From the NCBI RefSeq assembly GCF_024298825.1, contig NZ_CP101153.1, forward strand, positions 2,604,001-2,668,000: a stretch of 64,000 nt of DNA, read 5' to 3'. Made by a program: the position numbers and the translations under genes. Shown in pieces: positions 43,033-52,692 of this stretch. Numbering within the stretch: position 1 is the stretch's first letter; each line of letters starts with the position of its first letter. This stretch comes from Haloglomus salinum (lineage in GTDB: Archaea > Halobacteriota > Halobacteria > Halobacteriales > Haloarculaceae). The notes beneath the pieces are model-generated. The model saw nothing but the letters and a program-made list of their open reading frames with translations. It ran no database searches and was not told where the DNA came from.

Positions 43033-43228
43033 GTCAGTCGGTAGCCGTGAGCCTCACGCCTCCCCAACCAACTGCGCTTCTCGCTCCCCGCGGTCGCTGT
43101 CTCCGAAAATCAGAGATTTTCGGGATGACGAGAGAGCGCCGCTCTCTCGAACCACGATGCTCGCCCCTCGCGCGTGTATAGGCGGCCGGCCTTCGGCACA
43201 GCCGCCAGCGCGCGCCCAGTTGACTGAC
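43033..43228 (-). repeat. GTCAGTCG-bounded element, copy A (foldable)
   Basis: 196 bp. On the minus strand it begins GTCAGTCA and ends CGACTGAC, so its ends pair. Just inside is a block CTGGGCGCGCGCTGGCGGC that matches copy B (60311-60459) at 26 of 28 bases with the ends, and near the other end GGTTGGGGAGGCGTGAGG aligns with GGTTGGGGATGCGTGAGG in copy B. In between this copy has two extra hairpins: CGAAAATC with GATTTTCG, and CGAGAGAGCG with CGCTCTCTCG. It lies 73 bp before the purL stop. Structured RNA or MITE-like element; unknown. Confidence 0.7.
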
Positions 43229-43301
43229 AGCCGTAGGCGTCGCCCCCAAATTAGTCGTGAATCGCCACTGTATTTCGAAAATTCAGGCTACTCTGCGATA
43301 A

Positions 43302-45491
43302 TCAGGCCAGTTCGCGGTCGATAACCGACCGCAGTTCGCGAATCTCCTCGACACCCACCGACACCGACTCACCGCCGGCAGCGACGGATAGCGACCCGTC
43401 GCTCGTACTCGCGCCGACCTCGTGGACGGGCGCGACGCCGTCGAACGCCTCGCGAACGGCCTCGGGGTCGGTCGTCTCGACGACGGCGCGGCCCACTCGC
43501 TCGTTGAACAGCAGGTGCGCCGCGTCCCCGTTACCGAGGTCGATGTCCGCACCGGCCGCGTCGGTCACCATCTCGGCCAGCGACACTGCCAGCCCGCCGT
43601 GGCTCACGTCGTGGACGGCGTGGGTGGCGTCGTGGTCGGCCACGCCCGCGAGCGCGCGGACGAACTCGGTGCCGTTCTCGGGTGGCGTGGGGAACACGTC
43701 GCTTCCGCCGTGCTGGGCGAGGTACTCCGAGCCGCCCAGCGGGACGGCCTCTCCGTCGAGCACGGGGTCACCGACCACGAGCACCGTCCCCTCGCCGGCG
43801 AATGCAGCGGGCGGGGCGTCGTAACCGGGCTTCGTGCCGACCATCGCCAGCGTCGGCGTCGGCGGGACCGGGCCCGCCTCGGAGTCGTTGTAGAGCGAGA
43901 CGTTGCCGCCGACGACCGGCACGTCGAGGCCGGCACACTCGTCGGCGAGGCCGTCGACGATGCCGCGGAAACCGCCGTACACGTCGGGCTTCTCCGGGTT
44001 GCCACCGTTGAGGCAGTCCACGGCCGCGAGCGGGTGCGCACCCTTCGCGGCGATGTTGGTGGCGTTCTCCAGGGCGACCGCACGGGCACCCTCGTAGGGT
44101 GCGGCGTCCGTCCAGTTGGGGTCCGCGCCGGCGGAGAGCGCGAGGCCGGTGCCGGGTGCGGCGTCGACGGGCGCCGACTCACGCACTGCAACGAGCGCCG
44201 CGTCGTCACCGGGCCGGAGCGCGGTACGGGTACCGACCTCGTGGTCGTACTGCCGGTAGACCCACTCCTTGGAGGCGGTGTTGGGCGAACCGACGACGGC
44301 CTCGAAGGCCGCGTCGAGGGCCGGGGACGGGAGGTCCGTCGCCGGCTGTTCGGGCTCGACGTGGTCGAGGTCGTTCATGGGCGCGCCGTCGGCGAGGAAC
44401 TCCGCGGGCGCGTCGACGACCGTCTCGCCCTCGAACGTGCAGACGTAGCGGTCCTCGGTCACCTCGCCGATGACCGAGCAGCCGAGGTCGTACTTCTCGG
44501 CGATGTCGCGCACGGCGTCGACCTCCTCGGGGCGGACCTCGTAGCACATCCGCTCCTGGGACTCGGCGAGGAGAATCTCCAGCGCGTTCATCTTCGGCTC
44601 GCGCTGGTGGACACGCTCGAGTTCGATCTCGGCCCCGAGGCCGCCCTTCGCGATCATCTCCGAGGACGCGCCGCCCAGCCCGGCCGCGCCGAGGTCGCGC
44701 GCCGCGCGCACGAGGTCGTTGTCGACGAGTTCCTCGTTGGCCTCGATGAGGAGCTTCTCCGTGTACGGGTCGCCCACCTGGACGGCGGGGCGGTCCTCCG
44801 TCTCGGCGTCCTCTGCGAGGTCCTCGGAGGCGAAGGAGGCGCCGCCGAGCCCGTCCCGGCCGGTTCCGTTCCCGACGAGGACGAGCTTGTTCCCGGTCTC
44901 CTGCACGGCGGCCGTGACCAGACGCTCCTCGTCCAGCAGGCCGACGCAGGCGACGTTGACGAGCGGGTTCCCCTCGTAGTGGTCGTGGAAGGCGACCGAG
45001 CCCGAGACCGTCGGGACACCGATGCAGTTGCCGTAGTGGGAGATGCCCTCGACGACACCCTCGAACAGGTAGCGCGAGTGCTCGCGGTCGAAGTCGCCGA
45101 AGTACAGCGAGTCGGCCAGCGCGATGGGGTAGGCGCCCATCGACATCGTGTCCCGGACGATGCCGCCGACGCCCGTCGCGGCGCCGTCGAACGGGTCGAC
45201 GTAGGAGGGGTGGTTGTGCGACTCGACGCCCATCGTGATGTAGGTGTCCGAGTAGCGGGTCTCCGCGTCGTCCTCGGTGCCGGGGACGGGGAGCGCCACG
45301 ACGGCGGCGTCGTCGCCCGGGCCGACGACGACCTGCGGGCCCTCGGAGTCGAACGCCGAGAGCAACGGCTGTGAGGAGCGGTAGGCGCAGTGCTCGCTCC
45401 AGAGGTTCTCGAAGAGCGCTTCCTCGGCTGGCGTAGGGTCCCGACCCAGCTCCTCGGTGACGAGTTCGCGGTCCGAGGGTGCAAGCGGCAT
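43302..45491 (-). CDS. purL: Phosphoribosylformylglycinamidine synthase subunit PurL
   Basis: 729 residues; uses ATP and ammonia to convert FGAR to FGAM in purine synthesis, with PurS and PurQ as partners (not in this window). Small-PurL signatures: [108 protein letters not shown] and the C-terminal [18 protein letters not shown] region. Start [10 protein letters not shown] at 45491 fits, with a palindrome about 30 bp upstream; an earlier ATG at 45530 would fall inside it. Confidence 0.95.
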   Translation of the reverse strand: MPLAPSDRELVTEELGRDPTPAEEALFENLWSEHCAYRSSQPLLSAFDSEGPQVVVGPGDDAAVVALPVPGTEDDAETRYSDTYITMGVESHNHPSYVDPFDGAATGVGGIVRDTMSMGAYPIALADSLYFGDFDREHSRYLFEGVVEGISHYGNCIGVPTVSGSVAFHDHYEGNPLVNVACVGLLDEERLVTAAVQETGNKLVLVGNGTGRDGLGGASFASEDLAEDAETEDRPAVQVGDPYTEKLLIEANEELVDNDLVRAARDLGAAGLGGASSEMIAKGGLGAEIELERVHQREPKMNALEILLAESQERMCYEVRPEEVDAVRDIAEKYDLGCSVIGEVTEDRYVCTFEGETVVDAPAEFLADGAPMNDLDHVEPEQPATDLPSPALDAAFEAVVGSPNTASKEWVYRQYDHEVGTRTALRPGDDAALVAVRESAPVDAAPGTGLALSAGADPNWTDAAPYEGARAVALENATNIAAKGAHPLAAVDCLNGGNPEKPDVYGGFRGIVDGLADECAGLDVPVVGGNVSLYNDSEAGPVPPTPTLAMVGTKPGYDAPPAAFAGEGTVLVVGDPVLDGEAVPLGGSEYLAQHGGSDVFPTPPENGTEFVRALAGVADHDATHAVHDVSHGGLAVSLAEMVTDAAGADIDLGNGDAAHLLFNERVGRAVVETTDPEAVREAFDGVAPVHEVGASTSDGSLSVAAGGESVSVGVEEIRELRSVIDRELA

Positions 45492-45513
45492 ACCGGCGGG
45501 TCCGGCGTGCCCG

Positions 45514-45529
45514 TGGAAAGCGCTTTCCA
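45514..45529 (-). promoter_or_regulatory. Perfect 16-bp palindrome before purL
   Basis: TGGAAAGCGCTTTCCA, centred about 30 bp before the purL ATG, where a TATA box for a leaderless gene would be. Either an operator overlapping the promoter or an unusual core promoter. A similar box lies before the membrane regulator at 32271. Confidence 0.5.
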
Positions 45530-45639
45530 TCCCCGGGACGGTCGGCACGCCTCCCCACGCGGTTCGAACGTCCAGCCGTCGAGTCGTCGGTCTGTACCCG
45601 GGCGACCGATTTACCCCGCCGCAGTCCGTGTGTCCGGCC

Positions 45640-46668
45640 GTGTTCCGGGGGTTCGTGGTCGCCGTGCTGGTCGTTCTCGCCGGCTGCAGCGGCTTCGCCG
45701 GCGCCCCGTCGGGCGGCTCACCCACCGACACCCTCACGCCGGTGCCGGTTCCCGAGGCCGACCGGCAGACGCGCGCCCCGGCCGCACGCTCGACAGGCAC
45801 GGCCGACCGGCGACTCGTCCCCGGCGTGACGACCGAGCGCCTCGTCGACCCGTTCGCACTCGTCGACGCACACCTCGTCGGCATCACCGCTGCGTCCTAC
45901 CGCGCTCGACAGACGACGACCGTCCGCTACCCGAACGGGACGCTCCGGACCCGCGAGGTGACGACCGCACAGGTCGGCTCTGGCGCGGAGCGCTACCAGC
46001 TCTCGAACGAGGTGACTGGCCCCTCGGCCGCGAGCGTCCGGGCGCCGCCCGGCCGGTTCGATATCTGGACCGACGGGGACCGGTTCCTCTCGCGGTTCCG
46101 GCCACACGATGGCGCGCCCGAGTACGCGCGCATCGCCCCCGACCGCTATCTGGCCCAGCGGGAGTACTACAGCCCGCCGCCGAACCGTGGGGAGTTGCTG
46201 GCGCTGTTCTCGGCCTTCGAGATGCGTCCGGTCGAGCGCCGGTCGCGGCGTTCCTCCATGCCCACCGTAGCGCCCGGAACGCGCGATTCGCGCGGGGGAA
46301 CGGCCACGGCGAGCGGGACTCCCCGGCCGGTTCCGGTCCGCGGGACCCGGTCCACGCCGTCCGTGGACGGAACACTCGTCGGCTACCGGCTGGTCGACAC
46401 CGCGTTCACCGGTCCCTCCGCACTCGAGACGGTCGGGCCGGGGACCGACCCACGGAACGCGAGCCTCGCGGTCTTCGTCGACACGCGCGGGCGCATCCGC
46501 AGGTACGACCTCCAGTACACCGCTGTCGTCGCTGGCGAGCGGGTGCGGGTGACCAAGCAGGGCCGCTACGAGGTCGGCGGGGTCCGGGTCGGTCGGCCCG
46601 ACTGGTACGGCGCGGCGCTCGCGGCCACGAACGCGACGGTCACGCCGACGCCTCCCGGGCCACGGTGA
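45640..46668 (+). CDS. Lipoprotein of unknown function
   Basis: 342 residues. From the GTG at 45640 the protein starts with a short signal and lipobox ([13 protein letters not shown], Cys at about residue 16). Mature part: a disordered Thr/Pro stretch, then an LolA-like beta pattern ([85 protein letters not shown]) and a C-terminal repeat of the same motif ([54 protein letters not shown]). Similar to haloarchaeal DUF7537-type lipoproteins as I recall. GTG 45628 is an alternative start. Confidence 0.65.
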   Translation: MFRGFVVAVLVVLAGCSGFAGAPSGGSPTDTLTPVPVPEADRQTRAPAARSTGTADRRLVPGVTTERLVDPFALVDAHLVGITAASYRARQTTTVRYPNGTLRTREVTTAQVGSGAERYQLSNEVTGPSAASVRAPPGRFDIWTDGDRFLSRFRPHDGAPEYARIAPDRYLAQREYYSPPPNRGELLALFSAFEMRPVERRSRRSSMPTVAPGTRDSRGGTATASGTPRPVPVRGTRSTPSVDGTLVGYRLVDTAFTGPSALETVGPGTDPRNASLAVFVDTRGRIRRYDLQYTAVVAGERVRVTKQGRYEVGGVRVGRPDWYGAALAATNATVTPTPPGPR

Positions 46669-46770
46669 CCCACGGACCACGACCCGCCCACGGCCGACCG
46701 AGCGGGGTGACCGGGCGTGGACTGCCCGGACACCGGCGTGCTTTTGGCCCGGTCGCCCGAACGGTGGAGC

Positions 46771-47454
46771 GTGCTGTCGGTCGAGTTCCATTCCCACTCG
46801 TCGCTGTCGTACGACGGGCATGACCCGGTCGAGCTCCTCCTCGGCCAGGCCGAGGCCGTCGGACTGGACGCGCTCGCCGTGACCGACCACGACGAGATCG
46901 ATGCTTCCCTTCGCGCTGCGGACCTCGCGCCCGAGTACGACCTCGTGGGGATTCCCGGGATGGAGATCACCTCCGAGGCCGGTCACGTGCTCGGACTCGG
47001 CGTCGAGGAGGCCGTCCCGCCCGGGCTCTCCTACGACGAGACGCTCGACCGAATCCACGCCCAGGGCGGTATCGCGGTCGTGCCCCACCCCTTCCAGAAG
47101 TCCCGGCACGGGGTCGCCGCCCACATCACGCGTGGCCAGCTCTCGAGCGCGGACGCCATCGAGGTGTACAACTCCCGGCTCCTCACCGGCCGGTCGAACC
47201 GCCGGGCCGAGCGTTTCGCCCGGGAACACGGCCTCCCGATGACCGCCGGGAGCGACGCCCACATCAGCGAGATGGTCGGGCAGGCCGTCACCGAGGTCGA
47301 CACGACCCACGAGGACGTGACCAGCATCCTCGACGCGGTCCGCGAGGGCCGGACGACCGTTGTCGGCAAACGCACGCCCTGGCGCGTCAGCTTCCGGCAG
47401 TTCGGCGGCGGCATCCTCCGCCGGGCGAGACAGGCCATGCTGGCCCCGTTCTGA
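46771..47454 (+). CDS. PHP-domain metal-dependent phosphoesterase
   Basis: 227 residues. PHP motifs: EFHSHSSLSYDGHDP (His7, His9), LAVTDHDEID (H and D), GIPGMEITSEAGHVLGLG (E), VVPHPFQKSRHG (H) and MTAGSDAHISEMVGQ (D, H). Start GTG at 46771 gives MLSVEFHSHSS; the ORF could begin at 46717 but that stretch is not family-like. Related members act on nucleic-acid or oligoribonucleotide phosphates (YciV/RNase AM-like). Overlaps the next gene's ATG by one base (TGATG), so they are cotranslated. Confidence 0.88.
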   Translation: MLSVEFHSHSSLSYDGHDPVELLLGQAEAVGLDALAVTDHDEIDASLRAADLAPEYDLVGIPGMEITSEAGHVLGLGVEEAVPPGLSYDETLDRIHAQGGIAVVPHPFQKSRHGVAAHITRGQLSSADAIEVYNSRLLTGRSNRRAERFAREHGLPMTAGSDAHISEMVGQAVTEVDTTHEDVTSILDAVREGRTTVVGKRTPWRVSFRQFGGGILRRARQAMLAPF

Positions 47455-48605
47455 TGCTGCCCGACTCGTCGTCGATGCAGGGCTTCGACGCCGACCTCGT
47501 GGCGCGAGCGCTCCGCGAGGATGACCCGCTCCCCGGTACCCACGGGTTCGCGGGGACGCTCCCCGATGGACGTCCCGTCCGGGACGTACTCGGCCGCTAT
47601 CCGCTGTTCACCGAGCGTGACGACCACGAGGTGGCCAGCGCCGACCCGGCGGCTCTCGACACGCCGGTCCGGCTCCCCGCGGGCACGGTCCGCTCGGCCG
47701 ACGGCGACGAGCGGGGCTGGTCGCTTCCCGACCCACCCCCGACTCCCGACGGCCGCCGGGCCGTGCGGGATGTTCGGGACGCCATCGCCGAGAGCGTCGC
47801 CGCCGTGCCGTCGGGCCGGGACGACCTCGCGGTCGCGTTCTCCGGCGGCGTCGACTCGGCCGTCGTGGCCGCGGGGTTCCCGCGGGCGCCACTCTACGTC
47901 GCGGGCGTCCCGGGGAGTCCGGATATCGAGGCCGCACGGGAAGCCGCTCGCCTCTGTGACCGTGCGGACGACCTCACCGTCGTCGAACTCGACCACGCCG
48001 CCATCCGCGACCACGCCGTCTCCGTCGCCCGCGCGACCGGGCGGACGAACGCCATGGACGTGGCCATCGCGGTGCCGCTGGTCGCGGTCGCGCGTCGCGC
48101 ATGCGAGGATGGGTACGGACGACTGGCCGTGGGGCAGGGTGCCGACGAACTGTTCGGCGGCTACGACAAGGTCGCACGGGCTCCGGAGGACCCGCGTCTC
48201 TCGGCAGGTACCGTCCGAGATGCAGTCCGCGAGGTCGTCACCGGGTTGCCCGACCAGCTGGAGCGGGATGTCCTCGCGCTACGGGCGGCGGGCGCCGAAC
48301 CTGTCGCACCGCTACTCCACGACGCGGTGGTCCGTGCCGCCCTCGGATTGCCCGAGCGACTGCTGGTGAGCGAGCGTGGCGAGCGGAAGGTCGCCCTCCG
48401 GCGGGCGGCGCGTTCGCTCGTCCCCGACCGCGTCGCGTTCCGCGGGAAGCGAGCGGCCCAGTACGGGAGCCGGGTTGCCCGTGAACTCGACCGGCTGGCC
48501 CGCGAGGCCGGGTTCGAACGCTCCGAGGGGGCACACGTGGCACGGTTCGTCGGTGACCGGGCCGGTAGTGTCCCGGATATCCGTCGCCCGTCGCGTTCGG
48601 ATTGA
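47454..48605 (+). CDS. Asparagine-synthase-like ATP pyrophosphatase with degenerate glutaminase
   Basis: 383 residues. Residues about 120-350 form an AsnB-type ATP-PPase domain: SGGVDSAVVAA (PP-loop, 130-140), GRTNAMDVAIAVPLVAVAR, GQGADELFGGYDKV. The N-terminal 110 residues (GTLPDGRPVRDVLGRYPLFTERD) keep traces of the Ntn-glutaminase fold of AsnB but lack the catalytic Cys2 and are too short, so free ammonia or another nucleophile is expected. Coupled to a PHP phosphatase. Could amidate or adenylate a special substrate. Start at 47454 or ATG 47475. Confidence 0.75.
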   Translation: MLPDSSSMQGFDADLVARALREDDPLPGTHGFAGTLPDGRPVRDVLGRYPLFTERDDHEVASADPAALDTPVRLPAGTVRSADGDERGWSLPDPPPTPDGRRAVRDVRDAIAESVAAVPSGRDDLAVAFSGGVDSAVVAAGFPRAPLYVAGVPGSPDIEAAREAARLCDRADDLTVVELDHAAIRDHAVSVARATGRTNAMDVAIAVPLVAVARRACEDGYGRLAVGQGADELFGGYDKVARAPEDPRLSAGTVRDAVREVVTGLPDQLERDVLALRAAGAEPVAPLLHDAVVRAALGLPERLLVSERGERKVALRRAARSLVPDRVAFRGKRAAQYGSRVARELDRLAREAGFERSEGAHVARFVGDRAGSVPDIRRPSRSD

Positions 48606-48934
48606 GGCGTCGCGCGGGGGTCCGTGGCCGCCTGTCTGCCGCATGTTCGACACCCGGCAGACGACCGTCGTTCGATAGTCATCCATCCGGCGAGCATCGG
48701 GGTAAATGCTTTCCGGCCGAATCCGGGGCCCACAGCGCGTGTGAAGCGGTGTCGCGACTCATGTTTGACCAGAAAGCATTTATTATACCCGCGGCTTGTT
48801 CTGGCCGTACCCCTACCCATGGTGACAGCACGGAGTACCCCGCTCGGGTCTGTGCACGAGGCGAACGGCGCCGGCGTGCCCCGGGTTGCGGTGGAAACTG
48901 TTGTTGCCGATTGCGGTTGCGAGAAATACCAAAC
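48606..48934. other. S-layer gene upstream region and mRNA leader
   Basis: 329 bp without a gene. A strong TATA box at 48779-48787 would start a transcript near 48811, giving a leader of about 125 nt with AACTGTTGTTGCC near its end. A long leader on an S-layer mRNA is also described for Halobacterium csg. No clear repeat. Confidence 0.55.
48779..48787 (+). promoter_or_regulatory. S-layer gene TATA box
   Basis: TTTATTATA in AAAGCATTTATTATACCC. Starts a leader of about 125 nt before the ATG at 48935; high expression is expected for an S-layer gene. Confidence 0.6.
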
Positions 48935-51900
48935 ATGACAGGAACACACGAGAAACTCCGCGGCATCACCCTTGCCGTCCTGATGGTCGTGTCCGTCTTC
49001 GCGGGCACGATTGCGCTCTCAGGATCGGCGGTTGCCCTTCAGAGTGGCAACTTCGACAACGGGAATGCCAATGCGGAGCAGACGAGCGAGCTGATTGCAC
49101 AGGCAACTTGGGAGTCCACTGATAACAATGGCTTCCAGGAGTATCAGGTTGACTTCAGCGGTGCCAGTGGCTTCGACGGCGACTTCGGTCGCGTCGACGA
49201 CGCTGAGGTCGAAATCGTCGTCTACGACGCGACGGTCGCCCCTGGCAACATCAAGGCTACGTCCGCTGACGATGGCGGTACGTACGACCCTGCTGGAGCC
49301 ACCGACCTCGACGAGGCCACGGTCAGTGGTCTCTCGAACGAGGGCGACACCATCAAGGTCGGCCTCCCGAGTGCGTACAACAACCTCGACGCGGACGACA
49401 TCATCGAACTGCGTATCGCGGATAACCAGTTCCAGAACCCGTCCACGCAGGGTACGTACGAGGGCACAATCGACCTCGACCCCCAGAGCAGCAGCGCCTT
49501 CGACGAGGTGACGGCTGATCTGGACGTTGACGAGGAGACCGACTCGGTCAGCGGTGACGATGAAGCCGCCGCGCCCGGCACTGGCGCTGACGATGTCTGG
49601 GACGACCAGGCGACTCGGTACCAGGGTCAGGACCTCTTCTTCGCAGTGACTTCCAGCTACGAAGAGGGTCAGAGCAGCCCCGAGGGCGGCTCTATCGACT
49701 ACCAGCTCCGGTCGGTCAGCGGCTTCGACTCGACCACCGGTGGCTACGACTCCAGTTCGCTCGAGCGTGACATCACGCTCGATACGGACGGTCCCAGTGC
49801 CCCGGACGGCTCCGGCATCAGCTCGGGCGACTACTCCGCCTCGACGCTGATCGACACGTCGGACCTGGAGGGCAACTACGTCATCACCGACGGTCAGGGC
49901 AACTACGTCGAGACCGAAGGAACGGCCGGCATCGTGGACGCGAACGCTGACTTCATCACCCAGACCGAAGCGTCGAGCAGCGGCGCCGGTGAGGGTGACC
50001 AATCCACCGAGATCGTCGTCCAGACGCTCGACACGGAGTTCGACGAGGACTCCGTCGCATCCGGTGACACCGTCGACATCGACTTCGACTCGCCGGTCCG
50101 CTCCGGCTACCAGGTTGAGGTCGAGGCAGACGGCCTCGATCAGGACGACCTGTTCCGCATCTTCGACGGCAGCGGTGTGGCCGACCTCGAGCCCGACAGT
50201 GACTCCACTGACGGGACCGAGTCCGTCCGCGACGAGAACATCACGTTCACCGTCACGGACACCGACTTCACGGCCGAGGCTGACTTCTCGGAGATCGACA
50301 CCGGTGACTACGACTTCACGTTCAACGTCACCGACTCGTCCGCTCAGGACACGGCCTCCATCACGGTCAACGAGGAGGACGACATCGACGCCACATTCGC
50401 TCGCAACGCCATCGTGCAGCAGCGCGGTGACGTCGTGGGCGTCAGCGTCGCACTCGAGGAGACCGACACGGTCACCGTCGTGTTCGGTAACAGCTCGGAC
50501 GTCAACTTCGAGCAGAAGGTCCGCATCCGTGACGACGACGACAACGACCGCGTCAACTTCAGCTTCAACACCTACCTCGCTGGTGGTGTCGCTGACCAGG
50601 ACGCATCGGCTGCGTTCAACACCGAGGATGACCTCATCGTCGGTGCCACGATCGCCGACGGTGTGCCGGACGACGAGCCGCTCGAGGCCGGCGACTACGA
50701 CCTCTCGGCTCGCGTCGACACTGACGGCGACAGCTCCACGCCGCCCGTGGAGCAGGACCTTTCGGTCCTGACGCTCGAAGAGCGCAGCACCGACAGCGCG
50801 GCGGTCTACTCCGCCCCGACCGGTGCTGCTGGCAGCTACGACGACGCTGAGGACCTGCGCAGCGATATCGTGCAGTCCGACGCTGTCGCGCAGAACGACC
50901 TCGTCGTTCTGCAGGCGAACGTCTCCGGCGTCTTCGGCTACCCCAACGACGCTGGTGACGACTACCTCGGTAACGAGGACTCCGCCCCGTTCGGTGACTA
51001 CCTCAAGCAGGGCGACGAGAGCGACGAGCTCTCGTACACTGCTAGCGAGCTGAGCCGCCTCGGTGTGTCCCTCGCGCTGCAGGAAGAGGGCCCCAACGCC
51101 GACGCGGACAGTCTGAACATCGGCGGTGCGACCGTCTACCCGGACCAGGATAACGACACGATGTACATCGTGTTCGACTCCCGGGAAATCAACCTCGAGG
51201 ACGGTGAGACGTACAACGCGTCGTTCGCCGTCCCGGAGGACAACTTCTACGTCGATGACGACGACTCCGGTGAGGACGAGGCGGAGGTCGTCTCCGACAC
51301 GTTCGAGTACGAAGAGCGCGAGCTCACCTTCGACACGAACGAGCAGGGCATCATCACGGTCGAGGCCGCGGAAGGTCAGACCATCACTGGAACGACCAAC
51401 CTCGCTCCGAACACCGAGATCACCGTCCGTGCCCGTGCCAGCGGTGAGGGTGCGTTCCTGAAGACGGCCGATGTCGATGTCCTGGCGGACGGTACGTTCA
51501 ACGCGACGCTCGACTTCTCGGACGTCCCGTCGAACACTAGCTTCACCGCGACCGTCCCGGGCCAGGGTCTCGAGGACAACGCCGAGACGCCCGGCCAGGT
51601 TGGTTCGGCCCAGGTCGGCGCTGCGACGTTCAGCAACCAGACCTTCACGGGTCAGGCGACGAGCGTCAACGTCGAGAGCGTCACCGTCTCCGAGGGTGGC
51701 TTCGTGACGATCCACGACTCCACGCTCGTCTCTGACGGTGCCGTCTTCGACTCCGTCCGTGGCACCTCCGAGTACCTCGAGGAAGGTACGACCGAGAACG
51801 TCACGGTCGAGCTCGACTCGCCGATCGCTCCGTCCGGGTCCGGCACGTACTACGCGATGCCGCACCTGGACTCCGACGGTGACGAGACCTACGACTTCGT

Positions 51901-52528
51901 CACGAGTGAGGGCGCCGACGACGGCCCCTACGTGGACGGCGAGGGTAACCCCGTCACCGACGCCGCGACCATCACGGTCGAGCGCGTCGCTACGGTCACC
52001 CTCAACGACCAGACCACCAGCGGTGACAACGTGCTCGTCGAGAGCGCGCGTCTCCCCGACGGTGGCTTCGTGACCATCCACGACGCCACGGTGTCCGACG
52101 ATCCGTTCGGCTCCGTGCGTGGCACGTCCGCCTACCTCGACAGCGGGACCAGCGCCGACATCAACGTCAGCCTGGACACCCCGGTCGAGGAGAGCGGGCA
52201 GTTCTTCGCCATGCCGCACCGTGACACGGACGGCGACGAGACGTACGACTTCGTCTCGTCCAACGGCGACGACGACGGTCCGTACCTGAACGCGGACGGT
52301 CAGATCGTCCTCGACAGCGGGCAGATCTCGCTCGCTGGCGAGATGACTCCGACGCCGACCGAGGCCGACGAGCCGACTCCGACGCCGACCGAGGCAGACG
52401 AGCCGACGCCGACCGATGGTGAGGAGACGACGACCACGAGCAGCGACGGTCAGCCCGGCTTCGGCCTGGCTGTCTCGCTGATCGCGCTCGTCGGTGCCGC
52501 CCTCATCGCGCTCCGCCGTCGCGACTAA
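48935..52528 (+). CDS. csg: S-layer-type surface glycoprotein, PGF-CTERM anchored
   Basis: 1197 residues. Sec signal THEKLRGITLAVLMVVSVFAGTIALSGSAVA resembles haloarchaeal S-layer leaders. The mature body is acidic beta-sandwich repeats. Two homologous DUF7282-like modules fill residues about 910-1130 (GGFVTIHDSTLV ... GTSEYLEEGT and GGFVTIHDATVS ... GTSAYLDSGT). N-glycosylation sites are frequent. The C-terminus has a Thr/Pro/Glu linker, two repeats of TPTPTEADEP, then GQPGFGLAVS followed by a helix and RRRD, the PGF-CTERM signal cut by archaeosortase A and replaced by lipid. Third-position T is more frequent than in neighbours, consistent with high expression. The true start is ATG 48935; frame continues upstream without meaning. 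Confidence 0.9.
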   Translation: MTGTHEKLRGITLAVLMVVSVFAGTIALSGSAVALQSGNFDNGNANAEQTSELIAQATWESTDNNGFQEYQVDFSGASGFDGDFGRVDDAEVEIVVYDATVAPGNIKATSADDGGTYDPAGATDLDEATVSGLSNEGDTIKVGLPSAYNNLDADDIIELRIADNQFQNPSTQGTYEGTIDLDPQSSSAFDEVTADLDVDEETDSVSGDDEAAAPGTGADDVWDDQATRYQGQDLFFAVTSSYEEGQSSPEGGSIDYQLRSVSGFDSTTGGYDSSSLERDITLDTDGPSAPDGSGISSGDYSASTLIDTSDLEGNYVITDGQGNYVETEGTAGIVDANADFITQTEASSSGAGEGDQSTEIVVQTLDTEFDEDSVASGDTVDIDFDSPVRSGYQVEVEADGLDQDDLFRIFDGSGVADLEPDSDSTDGTESVRDENITFTVTDTDFTAEADFSEIDTGDYDFTFNVTDSSAQDTASITVNEEDDIDATFARNAIVQQRGDVVGVSVALEETDTVTVVFGNSSDVNFEQKVRIRDDDDNDRVNFSFNTYLAGGVADQDASAAFNTEDDLIVGATIADGVPDDEPLEAGDYDLSARVDTDGDSSTPPVEQDLSVLTLEERSTDSAAVYSAPTGAAGSYDDAEDLRSDIVQSDAVAQNDLVVLQANVSGVFGYPNDAGDDYLGNEDSAPFGDYLKQGDESDELSYTASELSRLGVSLALQEEGPNADADSLNIGGATVYPDQDNDTMYIVFDSREINLEDGETYNASFAVPEDNFYVDDDDSGEDEAEVVSDTFEYEERELTFDTNEQGIITVEAAEGQTITGTTNLAPNTEITVRARASGEGAFLKTADVDVLADGTFNATLDFSDVPSNTSFTATVPGQGLEDNAETPGQVGSAQVGAATFSNQTFTGQATSVNVESVTVSEGGFVTIHDSTLVSDGAVFDSVRGTSEYLEEGTTENVTVELDSPIAPSGSGTYYAMPHLDSDGDETYDFVTSEGADDGPYVDGEGNPVTDAATITVERVATVTLNDQTTSGDNVLVESARLPDGGFVTIHDATVSDDPFGSVRGTSAYLDSGTSADINVSLDTPVEESGQFFAMPHRDTDGDETYDFVSSNGDDDGPYLNADGQIVLDSGQISLAGEMTPTPTEADEPTPTPTEADEPTPTDGEETTTTSSDGQPGFGLAVSLIALVGAALIALRRRD

Positions 52529-52534
52529 CACACG

Positions 52535-52550
52535 GAACCCTCACGGGTTC
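52535..52550 (+). terminator. Hairpin just after the S-layer stop
   Basis: GAACCC and GGGTTC with a TCAC loop begin 7 bp after the stop, followed by a T-rich stretch (CATTCTTTCG near 52571). A likely transcript end of this strongly expressed gene. Confidence 0.5.
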
Positions 52551-52692
52551 TCGAACTGACTTCGCGGTTCCATTCTTTCGCGCGCCACACGACGACGGAG
52601 AGACATCTGTCTCCGTGCCCATGGTGCCGGTCCGGTCCCAGCGTCTGGGACCGAAGGGAGACGCCTAAGTCCATCCCACCCCGAACGCGGGT

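Noticed and set aside
49019-52531. 1170-residue antisense open frame opposite the S-layer gene
   Set aside because: Caused by codon bias of the S-layer gene (GAC/GTC-rich codons give few stops on the other strand). Sequence is Val/Arg/Asp-rich without domain features.
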